Shown: positions 33,601 through 46,119 of the stretch, piece by piece | Numbering within the stretch: position 1 is the stretch's first letter | Layout: each line of letters starts with the position of its first letter | The notes under the pieces: generated by a model | What the model was told of the DNA's origin: nothing | Database searches by the model: none | What the model saw: the letters and a program-made list of their open reading frames with translations, nothing else | Translations under genes and position numbers: made by a program | NCBI GenBank assembly: GCA_029532415.1 | Contig: JAQOTA010000060.1 | Coordinates: forward strand, 3,782,001 to 3,846,000 | Length of the DNA stretch: 64,000 bases | DNA from: Marasmius tenuissimus | Lineage: Eukaryota > Basidiomycota > Agaricomycetes > Agaricales > Marasmiaceae | Direction: 5' to 3'

Positions 33601-34856
33601 CTGATTGAGATAGAAAGTCTTCCGTCGGGATAGGTCGATAATGGCGTTGAGGATTGGGGGGGCAATAGCTGCATGAACCTGGCCTGCTTCGAAATCCTCT
33701 AGTCAGTACGTGTTTTGTTGCCTTATCGAGCTCTATGAGCTCACTCAGTGCCCTCCATCCTTATCTTCAGACTTCAATCTGGTTATCATCGTGAATATTG
33801 AAGAACATGAGAATTGAGATGCGTTTTGACGACGAGCTGTACGCACCTAGACCAAGCAGCGGTAGTAACTGGCCCAAAGCAATCGAGGTGGACGTTAACA
33901 AACCGTCTTGTGGTTTGTTTCTTAAAACGCTCGGATGTCTGGAACCGATTACATAACCTTTTCGTCGACACAACATGGCCACCCGGTCCAGTCTCGGCCT
34001 GGTTCTCTAAATCCGGAGGCCGAGCGACGTGCAGCCGCGCCGACGATCCCTGGCCTCAGCTCAGCAGAAAATCTATCCTGAATGTAGACTCCTTATTGCC
34101 ATCAGAAATCAACATGAGCAATGAGCAGACGGTTTGTACTCGCCGCTTGTCGGCCATCGCCCGTCATGCTGCACGGAGGCGAAAAGAGAAACCAGCTCAG
34201 CGAATGCAACACGCGCACGGACCAGAAATCTCTACACAGCTTCCGGCACGTGGGAAAACGTGCCCATGGCACGGCGCACCCGGCACAGACTATCGTTCCC
34301 CACTTCCACTCACGATGCGGGGGAAATCCTGCCAGCCCCTGCGGTCAAATCCCTCATCCATTTTTCCACCCGGAACGATCATGCCACAATACTTCCAAAA
34401 CGTCCATCTACGCTCACGACGAATGTCGATGAGTTCTTGATTTCGCAAAACTTCAGAGGACACGAGCCAGGAAATCCGATTCTTTCTTCGTACAGTGCAT
34501 ATCAAGTACGTTCAGTGCTGTGAATTTGGCGGCGTGGCTGCACCTGAAGTGCTTACACATGTATCCGAGAGCAGTGCCAAAGCTAACCATTTCAAGTAGT
34601 ACTGGCAGGGCAGGGAAATGTCACAAACCACCTTGCTGACACGCATAGATCTTTTCTGGACCAACTGCCGGCACATGGAACCCCCGAGATCGAAGGACAC
34701 ACCCTCGATCCTCTGATATCCGAATTGTCTCCAGAACATGCTCGATTTAGAGTCAGTTGGCCAGTCCTCATTCACATGACAACCCGACAACAATACTCGA
34801 ATAAGTATGTATTCCCTGCTCATCCTGATAGTCGGAACCTTGTCTCCACCCTCGAC
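33601..34856. other. no gene recognised
   Basis: Long open frames exist on the plus strand (33814-34440, 208 codons; overlapping frames to 34523), but they overlap each other in several frames without domains or splice logic. This is expected by chance in GC-rich DNA. It may contain the promoter of gene A. Confidence 0.35.
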
Positions 34857-35997
34857 ATGCCCACTCACAAGTCCTTCTCCGGTGCTCACAACTTCGAGAT
34901 ACACGGCGGCGATTTTTCCTCCGTTCAAGGAAATAAGAGCACGAACATCTACCATGGCCGGAAAACAGACGTTCATGGTCACTATAAGTCTCAAATCAAC
35001 CAGAACCACTATGGCGATAACTTCCGTGAGTCCAATGTGGGCAGCACCTCGCGGGACATATACACGGATGGAGCGAGATGTAAGTGCCCTCATTCGCGGC
35101 TTTCAGTACCTCTCACGCGATCCCTACTTCAGCTGCACCCCCAGGCGACATGGGCTCTATGGGCTCACCGAATCATATCTATCCTCAATATCAAGGCAAC
35201 CCGGTCCCAACACAGACCTTGATAAATCGAAACCACCACGGCGATGACTTTCAGAACTCCTCTGTGAACAGCACCTCTCGCAACGTCTATAATGGTTATG
35301 TACCAAGCCGTGAGTATCTCTTTATGAGCATTCTTTCAAATTTTTTTCTGAAATTTTTATACTGTCGCAGACAATCCAGCTGCTGGCACGGGATACGACA
35401 TGAGGCACCATCATCAAAACGCGGCGTTTCGCTATCACAATGTGGACCCTCACCACTGCGTTCATTCTGAGCCCCCTCCTGTCGGTGGTGCGTGCTCCAT
35501 TCTCCTGATTTGGCTTTGTGCTCACAATACCCCTCGGACTTTAGGTCCACCACACAATAACCCGAATCGCCAACGCCACTATCAAGAACATGCGACCAGC
35601 CCCCCTCTTTACGGCGGTAAATTGTCTCTCTCGTTTGACGGTAGCCTAACACTGATAGGCCTCTTTCCCTCAAGCAAATGCCTCAGATGAGCTCTCGGAA
35701 GATCGCTCTCAAGGATACTCTCGCAACCCGTTTGTAAACCAGTCAAGGAAACCGACATCATCTCCTCCGTATGCTACGGGTCCCCATTCAAGCAGCCAGA
35801 GCTTACCGGCGCATGGCTGGAGCTCGTCGACTGGTCTCTCTATCAATGCCGAAGAAACTGTGCCCGAGTCATGGGGCTTCGAGGATGCCTACCCCGAGGA
35901 GGACGAGGCCGAGGATCTGGTGGCGACAGATCTCCCGCCAGCTCGTTTTCGCCATACTCCACAGGCGTTCACTCGCGGTGCCAATGAGGGATGGTAA
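34857..35997 (+). CDS. gene A: two-motif Asn/Gly/Asp-repeat protein, 303 aa
   Basis: Five exons join cleanly: 34857-35079, 35133-35309, 35371-35487, 35545-35616 and 35675-35997. They use GT donors (GTAAGT, GTGAGT, GTGCGT, GTAAAT) and AG acceptors, and all four introns are phase 1. The N-terminus has AHNFEIHGGDFSSVQGN, a motif common at the start of many Agaricomycete signalling proteins. Two related units follow: INQNHYGDNFRESNVG plus STSRDIY, then INRNHHGDDFQNSSVN plus STSRNVY, each just before an intron. The rest is hydrophilic and His/Pro/Ser-rich with an acidic stretch (EEDEAEDL) near the C-terminus. Function unknown. Genes B and C share the motif; A lacks their UBA-like tail. Confidence 0.82.
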
Positions 35998-36981
35998 TAA
36001 GGTTCGTTGATTGTTCTTTCGTGGGACCATTTGCATACACGTAACATATACACTGGATGTCATCTTCAAATTTACCTATGATCAAGAGCATTAGTACTTC
36101 GTGGAACTTTCATTACTTCTCAAATACCGATACACACTCCGCGTACAGGCTCGCCGCCACGAGCATCGCTCGATACCACTGCTTTTCCTCCTCAACGATA
36201 GGTCATGGGACTTGCAGTGTTCTGGCCCAGAGCGGCGGCGGCAAATTGTGACTTCTCCACCATATGGGTGATATCTTCCGAAACGACCTTTGAGATATTG
36301 TCTGGGTTGCAGGGTCATCCTTTCTTTTTTGGGTTTAAATTATCTGGGGTTGATTGCAGCTACCGCGTTCAGCTACTGGTTCAAGTGTCCGACTGATGTG
36401 GGGCAGGTTTCATTGCAAAGCGCTCAGCTAGCGCTTCTTAAGATGAAAGACCCTGGCGCTCTCCCACAGCTCCCCACAAGATAAGTATAGAAGCCTCGAT
36501 GGAGCTATTCTCGGTCAAAGCGCGGAGAAGTGTTGAGTTTACTGTATTGTTACCTGAGTTACCTTATTCACGTCCATAGCATCATCATCAGAAGGACAGA
36601 ACAGGCTGTGATATTCAACGACCATGATGTGCAATATCAGTCAAACGATGTTTTCCCGTCGTCGGTTCAATGATCTGGCCTCAAGATTTCTCTCCGAGAA
36701 AGATAGGAGAGCATTCATGAATCATGGGCTGGTCATTGAAAATTTCGTTTCACAAAGTGTTTCTACCGAAACCGCAAAAAGGTTTCATATAGATGATACA
36801 GGACGGAGAGAAATTCTCGAAAATATGGCGATCCCGGATCTGAAGAGAGGAGCCTAGAAAGTGATACTGATATGAAAGCTAAACAATGTACTTGAACAGG
36901 TAGAACGCGGGTGTTCTCGCGATTCGGAACGAGAGTGGACTTGTTGGAATGGGCATTATCATGGCGAATGAGAGTAATTTA
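35998..36981. other. intergenic, no gene recognised
   Basis: A 77-codon frame from ATG 36624 (plus strand) has no recognisable motif and no supporting context. The rest holds no open frame of note. It separates the 3' ends of the convergent genes A and B. Confidence 0.35.
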
Positions 36982-37838
36982 TCATTTGATATGCCTACGA
37001 CCGGGGCCCTTGTGACTCTTGGAGTACCTGATACCGTCGATGATTAGCTCAGAGTCGAAGATATCAAGTCGTCTACAGAACACTTGCCTTCGAGATTCTA
37101 GCAAGGCCACCACCTGGTCAGGTTTGTTGTTGCACTCACTCATAAGCGCTTTGATGAGATCGCGATCCCACCCCATGTCTTCAAAGAGATTGAGAATGTC
37201 TCTGTAGCTGTCAGGCCATGAGGTGGCCGGCTGAGCCGAACCCATATTGGCCATTGCCACTGAGACCGAGGCTGGAGCGTGATCTGCCCTATCGAGAGCT
37301 GTCGAGTAAGGAGTTTGAATACTGAGTGAGAGCTTTGACAATGGCTGAGAAAGTATTGATCACGAACATAAACCATTATGTGTCTCCCGATACACTGTTT
37401 CGGCGTGGGCCCCATTGGTGAAGCTATCCCCGTACCTATTACGGTTATATGTCACTTGTCGCATCGCAGTCTGTTGCTCGCGAGACTGAGATGAATGTCC
37501 CGGATGGCCCTGTCGGACGCTTCGACCGACTGATTCTGTCGTGCGGCGGACTGAGGTTGTGCCATTATCTTGCAGAAATCACTGGAGTCAGGCGCTTCAA
37601 TGATGAAGACAGAACTCATACCTTGATAATTATAGGTACCGCGATACAGAGTTTGGACCGAGCTGTTGTCATAGTGGTCCCCGTGTTCCTCTTCGTTGTA
37701 GGTGATTATCTCGCCTGGGACAGGAGGGTTCGAAAGGTGCGGATACTTCGAATGATCGGACCTCCCGTCATTTTGGGAGTTGGAGTGTGGTGGGTGAGGA
37801 CGGCTTCGCTTGTGGGGCGGGTGGCGGTTGTCATCCAT
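36982..37838 (-). CDS. gene B: two-motif protein with UBA-like C-terminus, ~240 aa
   Basis: ATG at 37838 (in-frame sequence upstream has no earlier ATG), stop TGA at 36982. Exon 1 ends just after EIITYNEEEHGDHYDNSSV. Exon 2 carries the second unit VTYNRNRYGDSFTNGAHAET and ends before a second intron. Exon 3 has SYRDILNLFEDMGW...ALMSECNNKPDQVVALLES, a ~42-residue three-helix pattern like UBA/CUE domains, then a basic tail. Both introns are phase 1. The exact first donor (two in-frame options 18 bases apart) and its acceptor are uncertain. It lies 1 kb from gene A, tail to tail. It is homologous to gene C throughout and to A over the motif units. Function unknown; a ubiquitin-linked adaptor role is conceivable. 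Confidence 0.75.
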
Positions 37839-39868
37839 TTTGGTGGGACAAAAGTCAAGTCCTATCAACCGACCATCCCCCTGAGAGTTAAATACTTTAA
37901 GGCTTTGGGACAGGGGATAGAAGAATGATGGATTGTAGCGGTGCTCGTGACATACCGACCACTATGTGGTATGATAAAGCGCCAACTAGTCCCGCGCCTG
38001 TACGCGAGTGTTTCTAGAAGAATGTGGTGTCTCAGTCAGTTCCCGATGAGTCTTGACAAGATAAATTAACTAAACCCAGCTTGGACGCACGACCCCTAGA
38101 CATGGTATTTTCCCCATGGATGGAGGAGCATCTGTGCGTCCGAAATCTGATTCCACGCGCCATTGAACAAGGTATGGGTGAGAGATAGCGCCGGCAAAGG
38201 TGGCTTTCACTCCCTCAAACTTGATGTGTCATCCCCTCCGTTGACAGAACGCTGCACCCTTCTTCTCTGCCCATGCCGATACTAAGCGGTAACACCTTTG
38301 ATTCGCCTAAAGGCTAATCTGGGCACAAGGCCACGAGACAATTAAATGCCTACGTTTTCAAGGGTAGTAAGGTATGAGAGGTGGTAGTTTGAATTGTGTC
38401 AAAACAGGACAGAGACGTCAGGATGCGCATGCCTTGACATCCAAGTGAGGACATGGTACTTTGCGACGGTACAAAGAAGAAATTACGTTTGTCAGATTGC
38501 ACCCGTGCCAGCCATTGTTTCGATCGGATGTCCGAACGTACGACGTCGACGGAATCCTTCGATCTAATGGGAGGAATCCACAGGGTACGGGGGGTGAGGG
38601 TGCGGTTCGAAAGCGACGCGCACCTACCGAGGGCCGCGAGAAATTCTCAGGCGCACCCACATACCTATATATGGTTGACTGTTCCCATACTTCTACGATC
38701 TTGAAGATCAAATCATTGGGCCGTATCAAACGGTTTAGACGTAAGCGTTGTTCATACTAAGAGGAACATAGCTAGAAATATACAAATCGTTCTGAAAGTT
38801 GCCAATTGGCGGTGTTGACTCGTTTCTTGGTGTTAGCCCTGGTAAACGTTTGCCTTCTATGAAGAAGAATGGTTTGCTCTGATCAGTGGCGCTGAACATC
38901 GGAGGTTCCGTAGCGCTTCTACTAACTCCCAGCTTGTTGACACCGCAAAGTCGGTTCATGATAACCTCCGCATCCCGCGTTAGTCAGTTGCAAGGTATCA
39001 GCGAGTTTGGGTCCAGACAAAAATCTACAGGTTGGATTTGAACAAACCTTCCGTTCCCCTCGGTACAGTCGAGATGCGCGCCTATGAGAGATTGATCTTA
39101 TAGCCCCAGATGCATTTCTGTGAGTAAAATTTTCTGTTATCGCTGATTCGGGCGATGACACTTGATTTTTAGAGACGTTATTCTTAGTATAGGAGGTGGG
39201 GTGGGTGTTAAGTTCAATAGAGGAAACCGGCGCTTCCTTATGCTCGCGCGGCAGTCAAAGTATTGATTGTGAAGAACTTGATCTAAGGACACGGAGTTGG
39301 CCATTACGATTCCGTTCGAAGAAGCTCATGATCAAAGCGATTTCTCAACCTGAGCCACGCGTTTCGACACCACGTTCCCCATGCAAGGATTTCCGTGAAC
39401 TGTGCCTTTTGCCGGTAGGCCCATTTAAACGTGCCGGAATTCCACCCATTCTTCCCTTGGGTGGAGAGCGTGCCTTGTAGATGTTCATATGACATCTTTG
39501 GGTACCGAAGACAATTAGGCGGGTTTTATTCGCGGTTGAGTGGTTTTTGATTATCCATCCAACGCGGACTTTGACCTCTCATGTCCTGCATGGCCCAGAA
39601 GGTTCTGATTGACAGCAGAAAAGATTCACCAGAAAGGTGAAAAGTACGGTTTGGAAAGGATTCACCGCGATAACCAACGCCACAGACCTGAGATCGATCT
39701 TCATCGAATTCCAGAAGGAGCACCCTCAACACATGAACAGGTCCCTTCCAATGCCGATGACAACCATGGTCGTTCTTGTCCTTGAGCATCGGGGACATTG
39801 AGTGTCACCGTAGAGCTATCATGAAAGGCCTTGACGATTACATTGACACATTGACACAGTATCTGGGT
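37839..39868. other. two-kilobase gap without a confident gene
   Basis: Short frames on both strands (38418-38729, 38461-38760, 39196-39480, 39526-39798) overlap each other and match nothing known to me. I see no repeat or element ends. Confidence 0.35.
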
Positions 39869-41148
39869 TTAGTCACTCTCCATCGGAGGACTCTCGACAT
39901 AGATCGACTGTTCCCCACCGGGATACCTGGCTCCCGGCAGCTCTGTTGCCTCAGCCGCCTTCGTAATCGTTTCAAGGTCCTCTGTCGTGAGATGGACGTT
40001 ACCAGCCCCGGCGTTCTCCAAGAGGTACTGAAGAACGAGATAAGCATTTCCCCTATCAATTCAAGTACAAGCTGCCTCGCACCTTAACTTTCTTCGTCCC
40101 AGGAATGACGAGAACATCTTTCCCTTGCGCCAACACCCACGCCAACGCGGCCTGTCCCGCCGTAGCACCATGCTTCGCCCCAACGTTCTTGATAGTGTCG
40201 GACAGCTTCAGAATACGTGCAAAGTTCTCCTTGTCCTGGAACTTCGGGAAGATTCGCCTGGCATCACCGCTTTCGAGGTCGTCGATTGATTTGATTTGAC
40301 CCGTGAGGAGGCCACGACCGAGAGGAGAATAAGCGATAATTTTGGTGCCAAACTCGCGGGCGGTAGCGAGGAGGTCTGCGGGTGGAATCTCAAAGGCCGA
40401 GTACTCGATTTGAAGGGCCGAGATGGGATGGACAGAGTTGGCGCGTCGTAAGCCGTTGGGAGTGCATTCTGAGAGGCCGAGGTACTTGACTTTGCCAGCT
40501 CTATCAAAAACAGTTAAGCAAACAAAGCAAAAAAGATAGATCGATGCCACCGAGTAAAACTTACTTGACCAGCTCGGCCATGGCACCTACAGTCTTTTCT
40601 ATCGGGGTCGCTGGGTCGACACTAAGAACAATGTGGGGTTAGCTTGCCTGGACAGAAACGACGAGACGCACCGATGTTGATAGTACAAGTCGATGTAGTC
40701 GACACCCAATCTATCGAGGGACTTTTGGAATTGTTGTTTCACGTATTCCGGGTCGCCTCGTGCAGGCCCGTCTGCCCGCCCTCCAAACTTCGTGGCCAGA
40801 AAGATTTTGCTCCGCTTATCGGGGTTGAGTTTAAACCTACGATTGAGTAGTGAGAAAATACACAAGCTGTTGAATTCCTCGGGGTATACCATTGTCCGAT
40901 AAGGTCTTCCGAGTCTCCATAGATATCGGCAGTATCCCAGAATGTGCTTCCGGACTCGTAGGCAGCGTCGAGAACCTGTACATGGCGTTTTCAGTAAATC
41001 GAAAACGATGCCAAAGAGCTCCTCTCGCCTTGAGTCTCTCTTCGTCGCCATCGACGGCACCATACCAAACAGAGATGCCCATGACACCGAATCCAATTGC
41101 GGCGACATCAGCGTCACCTATCTTGCGTAAGGGGATTGGGGAAGACAT
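39869..41148 (-). CDS. aldo/keto reductase, 334 aa
   Basis: NADPH-dependent reductase of carbonyl substrates in the (alpha/beta)8 aldo/keto reductase fold, presumably cytosolic; the substrate cannot be told from sequence. Six exons: 41148-41029, 40975-40890, 40836-40672, 40621-40565, 40500-40083 and 40027-39869, which sum to a whole number of codons. The catalytic tetrad is visible: Asp54 and Tyr59 ([12 protein letters not shown]), Lys85 (LATKFGG) and His123 (LYYQHR). Further family signatures are [31 protein letters not shown] and QAALAWVL. The closest familiar group is the AKR13-type fungal reductases. The first intron (40976-41028) starts with GC rather than GT, yet is needed to keep the conserved frame. 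No inactivating change seen. Confidence 0.93.
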
Positions 41149-43562
41149 TGTTGCTGTTTTTACTACAGGAACCCAACATCTGTAGTTGTCCTTCTTATAC
41201 GAATGCAAGCGGTTTGGCTCCGAGCATTACAGTTGTGCTGACCTCTTACGTGCTTACTTTAAGCCTCGGAAGTGAACCGCGCATGCCGTGGAGTCTATTG
41301 TGGTGGTTGTATGACACTTGGTTGATTTGCAGATGGATGTGAATGCGGTCGGCTCAGTTTGATCTGCAATCGCTTGACAGGTCGCGGCTCTCTGTGGAAG
41401 CCATTGAATCAAAGAGTCTGCGTAAGTGCCGACTAGAAGGCTGACGGATAATTTTATTTGTCACGTCCATTGGCAGAAGTGGGACTGTGAAACAACAACA
41501 GCGCGAACGAGAAAGATTGAATTTTGAGTTTTAAGACGTAGCTGAACGAATACCACATCGCAACATCAACCCCCATAGACATGACTGCAGACGACGACGG
41601 TCCATGGAAATTGGCCCAACCTGATAGATTCTCCCAGCCTTTATTGAAGGATGTTTTCCAGTCCCAGCTCAGGAATTTTTGATCGCGCAGAAATGGCTTA
41701 GTATATGCATCATCGACCACAGGCTCGCACAAACTTGAAGAAACACATATCTTCGTGTGCCCGTGCTTCCCAAGCTCCTACTGTACCTCCTCCCGTCGTT
41801 CCATCTCGATGGCGACATTCTTAAACATTTTTCCGCCATAGGTTGCCGTGACACTTAGAGTTCCGAGTAGTGATACATCCTATACGGATTTTGGTAACGC
41901 GTTAGATGCAGGTGATGAATCAATCGTCGTAACCCCAAACAAGGAGAATCAGTTGTGCGAACAAGCGACCGCCGTGAACAAGGTCAGAAACAGGCCCATA
42001 TCGTCAGTATAAGACCAGAGGCTTTTCTCAACACTGGAACGAAAATAATAGGAGAAAAGAGTGTTGACGACAAGCTGAACTCCGTTAGCGAAAATGAAGA
42101 GACCGGACACAAGCGAGGTCAAAGCATCGGAAGCTTTCGCTCGCTGATTTTGGGTTGCTCTCGGTCGAGGAACAATCGCAGAGCAGTAGGGCCTCGCAGC
42201 TAGGAAGAGCGATTCTTGTTCATGTTCGGTAGCGAAGGAGACCGATTCGAGGATTTCGAGGTATGGCTGACAGAGAATAGCTCAGGTTCGAAGAGAGTTG
42301 AGGACTGTTCTTGGGAGTACGGCATTTGGACGGTCGGCACGAGCGAGAAGAGAGAGAGAGAGAGAGAGAAATTGATCCAGGTCAATATCGAGGGGGAACG
42401 AAGAAGAGGAAAAGAGCGACCGAGTCAGAAGCCGTGGGAACCTTGACTGCCAAATTCGGCGACGGGCCGAATGACCCACCGGCTCGCCGCTCGGTTCTCA
42501 CTTTTCCCCATATCAGCACTCACCGCTACAGAAGCTTTGACGCTCATTTTTCGTGGGTCGCGACGAGGCTTACGTAGCTTCAAGACAATTCTCCAGGATT
42601 CTTACTCCCGCAAAGATGCTCAGAGTACTGCTGCTTGTCCTCGTCGATCCAAATACAATGACGTCACCGTATCCTGGCACAGGACGAGCGGAACTTTATA
42701 TGGACAGGGAGCTAGCTGCTGACGAGATCTCTGCAGCATCAAAACTTTGCTTTTTCCCTGGATTTTAGGCCTGTCACCGGCCTACCTGGATTTAGTATCC
42801 CGGTGACTCCGAAATTGTGACCTCCACTCACCGGATGATGAAGAATGACAACGGTACGATTCCATCGCTTGGGGCAACCGCGAACGTGGACCCATACGAG
42901 CCCTCACGGCCACTATTTCAAGGTGGTTCCGATTCTCGAGTTTGCTCGAGTTTCGACGAGTGGACAGGCAACGCGTCAGCGTCATTGTTCCCATGTAGTC
43001 CATTTCGTCATTGATTATAGGGGAAACGGCTGGAACTACTTACAGTTATTCCTGTATATAATGAGACTCCCAAAAAAAAGTTTCAAAAAAAAACCGCAAA
43101 AGACGAAGTCCCAAAAAGGAGAACCAACCTCGACCCCTGTCCCGATGTCGGAGGCGGCCTCCCGGATCTCGCGTCGCTGCTAGCACTACCGTGAGCCCCA
43201 AAGCCTCACGTACATTGTAGACCGTGTACATTCATTACAATGGCATATTGTTGGCACGATAGCCATATATCGAGCAAAACAAGGAGGAGAAGATCCAGAT
43301 GAAGGGAGGAGGAGGAAGGACAGGGATGGAGCGGTAGGTACTGGCGATGGCGTCACCGATCGGTGTGGAGGAAGCAGTGAGCCCCTGTTGATTACCCGTT
43401 TGGGATATGACTTCCGGCTCTTTTTTTCTTCGAAATTTTTTTCGCGAGTCTCATTATTTACAGGAATTACTGTAACATAGGGACACCGTTCAATAATTGG
43501 AAATCCAACTCCACCTCCGTGCAATCCATCCGGGTGATGACCTCATACCCAGGATTGTCGAG
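41149..43562. other. no confident gene; contains a GA microsatellite
   Basis: A minus-strand frame (41454-41732, preceded by a related stretch to ~41850) is unrecognised. A pure (GA)n tract lies at about 42349-42369. A plus-strand frame at 42845-43183 ends in a Lys-rich stretch and is probably chance. Poly-A/T-rich bits near 43070 and 43420 show no structure. The last part is promoter sequence for the gene at 43651. Confidence 0.35.
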
Positions 43563-43568
43563 TATAAA
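43563..43568 (+). promoter_or_regulatory. TATA box of the CsbD-like gene
   Basis: TATAAA lies 83 bases upstream of the start codon, and the intervening leader is rich in CA/CAA as in strongly expressed fungal genes. Confidence 0.6.
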
Positions 43569-43650
43569 GGCCCTTCACGTCTTAGCAGAAAGAGCATCAG
43601 TTAACTCATATCTCACTCACACAACACCAACACAACTCACCCCAACCATC

Positions 43651-44097
43651 ATGTCTTCCAACAACTTCTCCGAGCCAAAGTAAGTTTCGCTCTACCCTCC
43701 CGACGGGAGAAACCAACGCTAACGATGAACCTCAACGAACAGCAAGACCACCGGTCAATACCACTCCGTCAAGGGCAACGTCGTCGAGACCATCGGTAAC
43801 CTCACCGGCGCTCAATCATGGCAACAGAGCGGAAAGGAGGAACACGCCAAAGGAGAGGCCGAATACGACGCTGCTCGAGCCAAGGGCTACGCTGAGGGAA
43901 CAAAGGATAGAGTCGGTGGATACAAAGACTCCGTCGTTGGTGCAGTTACCGGCGACAAGTCGCAACAGGCGCAAGGTAAGTCCTCTTGAAAACGATGACC
44001 AACTCGAGCAGGTTCCCTGACTATAGTCGTGTCGCGTGTAGGCAACATCCGCAACGAGCAGGGCGAAGCTCAGCAGGAGATCAATCGTCGCGCTTGA
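43651..44097 (+). CDS. CsbD-like stress protein / Hmp1-type cruciform-binding homolog, 105 aa
   Basis: Three exons (43651-43679, 43743-43975, 44042-44097) with GTAAGT donors give 105 residues. The small, highly charged, hydrophilic protein contains [36 protein letters not shown] and [20 protein letters not shown], the signature of fungal CsbD-like proteins. Relatives include Ustilago Hmp1, reported to bind mismatched and cruciform DNA; in bacteria CsbD is a general stress protein. It lacks any signal or membrane segment. A TATA box sits 83 bases upstream. The reading is intact and the splice signals are textbook. Its role here could be DNA binding or general stress protection; sequence alone does not decide. 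Confidence 0.9.
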
Positions 44098-46119
44098 GTA
44101 ATTTATTAACCATATCTATTTCATGGTCACCGTCTTGGATGAAATATTGTAACCACACGCAATTGTATACCTGTAGCAATAATCAACAATGTCACTCAAC
44201 ACATTAGACGAGCGACGAATCTTACCTATGGGCTTTTCTAAGGGGGCTCGAACCACATCCATCGTAATCGATCTGCCGTTGCAGAGAAGAGAACCTGATC
44301 AATCCTCGTGAGTCGTCAAGGCACGTATCCTCCAGATTCCAAACAGCGAAAGCTTTGCTTACAATCTACGCCTCGAGTCAAGCAACCTTTGATCGATGCG
44401 ACATGGTCATTTTACTCCTCCACGCGGGGACAAAGTGTGGAACAAGTGTATATCAAGGCGCGCCCTGGAAGGACATAGCATGCGCAGTTCTCGAGGCGTA
44501 TATTGTGTGTATGTTCACGCCAAATTCTGACCGGGATCAAGACAAAGTCAGTTCCGATGCACAATCCACAGTTGATAATAAACATACTCACCTGCGATGC
44601 CATGAAGAAATACCTTGTAGACGGGGTGGAAGCTGTAGTTCGAGTTTCAAATCAAGCGATTTCAATTCCGAGTCACGTTCTCCAGCCAACGGAATCGTTG
44701 ACGGATATGCCTCTCCGCGGGTGAATCTTCCTTGCTGACTGAATTCAGGCCGAAGGTAGCTGCTTTATTGGGGGGAGATCGTAAGGCCAGACGACGCTCG
44801 GAGCGTCAAACGGCCGGCCAAAAGTGCCAGCGTTGTCAAACCGTCGATGGTGTGATATGCGATGTGGAACGGACACCATCAAGAAGTTGCAGCTTCCGTG
44901 TGAGATGATCAGAGGCCGGAAGGATGGTATGACCGTTCGTGCGGATCGTGAAGGATGATATAGCATAATTTAGGTTAAGAGGAATGGTAACGAGTCCGGC
45001 GGTCACTGGTAATAACTGTGTTTCGAGAACTCAATTCGTCGTGGTCAACCTCTTCTAATGACTTGGCCCTTTTCCCGGCCTTCACCAAGTTGTTGAAGAG
45101 AGATGAATGCGGCGAGACCGGTCACAGGTTCAAGACCTGGCATAGCGTGGTGAAGGAAGCGAGCTAGGCTACCTGTAATGCCTGTTGATGACACAGTCCG
45201 TATGTGTCCGAGTCGCAAGAGTACTTCTGACATGTGAAGATCAGTGGCGGCCAAAGCGGGCTACCAGATCTTCTGCCAGGCACGGTTTCACTTTCTCCGA
45301 ACACACACACAGACGCCCACAGTTACGCAAGCCTGACAATTCCAATATCCAGAATGAATGGGATGTCATGTCATGTTGGGCGAGCTGATTACCGTGAGTC
45401 AACCGAGTCGAGACCAGGGAATAAGGACGATAGGTGAACATTGTGCAAGTTTTGGAATTTACGGGGTTCTTGTGTGTTGACCGACATCGAGTCAAAGCAC
45501 CGTTAGCTTGACTTTAGAGAGGAACCACTGGCTACGCACCACGCACCGAAAGACGCCGGCTCAACCAACGCTTCCTGCAGGTTAAGTCCGTCTACTGGCA
45601 GGGAAAGAGGGTGTGTTGATAGCGAATGGAACCCTGTTTCTTCAGCGAACTTTTGATTCTTGCGCTTCCTAAGAATTTGCTCCCCAGGCTTTGTTGCCCA
45701 CAGCGATAATTATCCCTTTGAAAAATCCTAGGGGGAGAGCCTGAGGATGATGTTGCGATGGTCTCGGGCGTAATGCGTCTTGTGGTCGTTATTGTGGCAT
45801 ACTCTAGAGAGAAAAGACGCGAAAAATATGACAAATGCATCGAGGGCAAGACATGGCAATTCGGGACAAGGTACACAACATGTGGGTGGTTATGGGCGTC
45901 AGGATTACATCCCTGTCACGTGCTCATCACCTTTGCAATTGCCAGAAATACTTCAAACAGCAGAGAACGTTAAAGCGACCCAAGTTTCCCGTTCCAGGCA
46001 GGCCGAGGTATCCACTTTTTTGTGTTCGAACATATATTGTTCGCGTTTGTAAATTCAAAATCACATTATAAGTACAAGGTGTTCCACAAACGTGTAGATA
46101 TCTTCCCCCAACACCCCCC
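44098..46119. other. no gene recognised
   Basis: Frames of 60-127 codons occur on both strands (for example 44355-44738 plus; 45045-45254 minus; 45592-45876 minus), without domains or coherent splice patterns. I see no repeats or element ends. Confidence 0.35.

Noticed and set aside
33814..34440. 208-codon plus-strand open frame
   Set aside because: It overlaps other long frames in the same GC-rich stretch and lacks any motif. Gene A starts downstream in a different, well-supported exon structure.
37449..37928. 159-codon plus-strand frame
   Set aside because: It lies antisense to gene B, whose exons have matching motifs in gene C.
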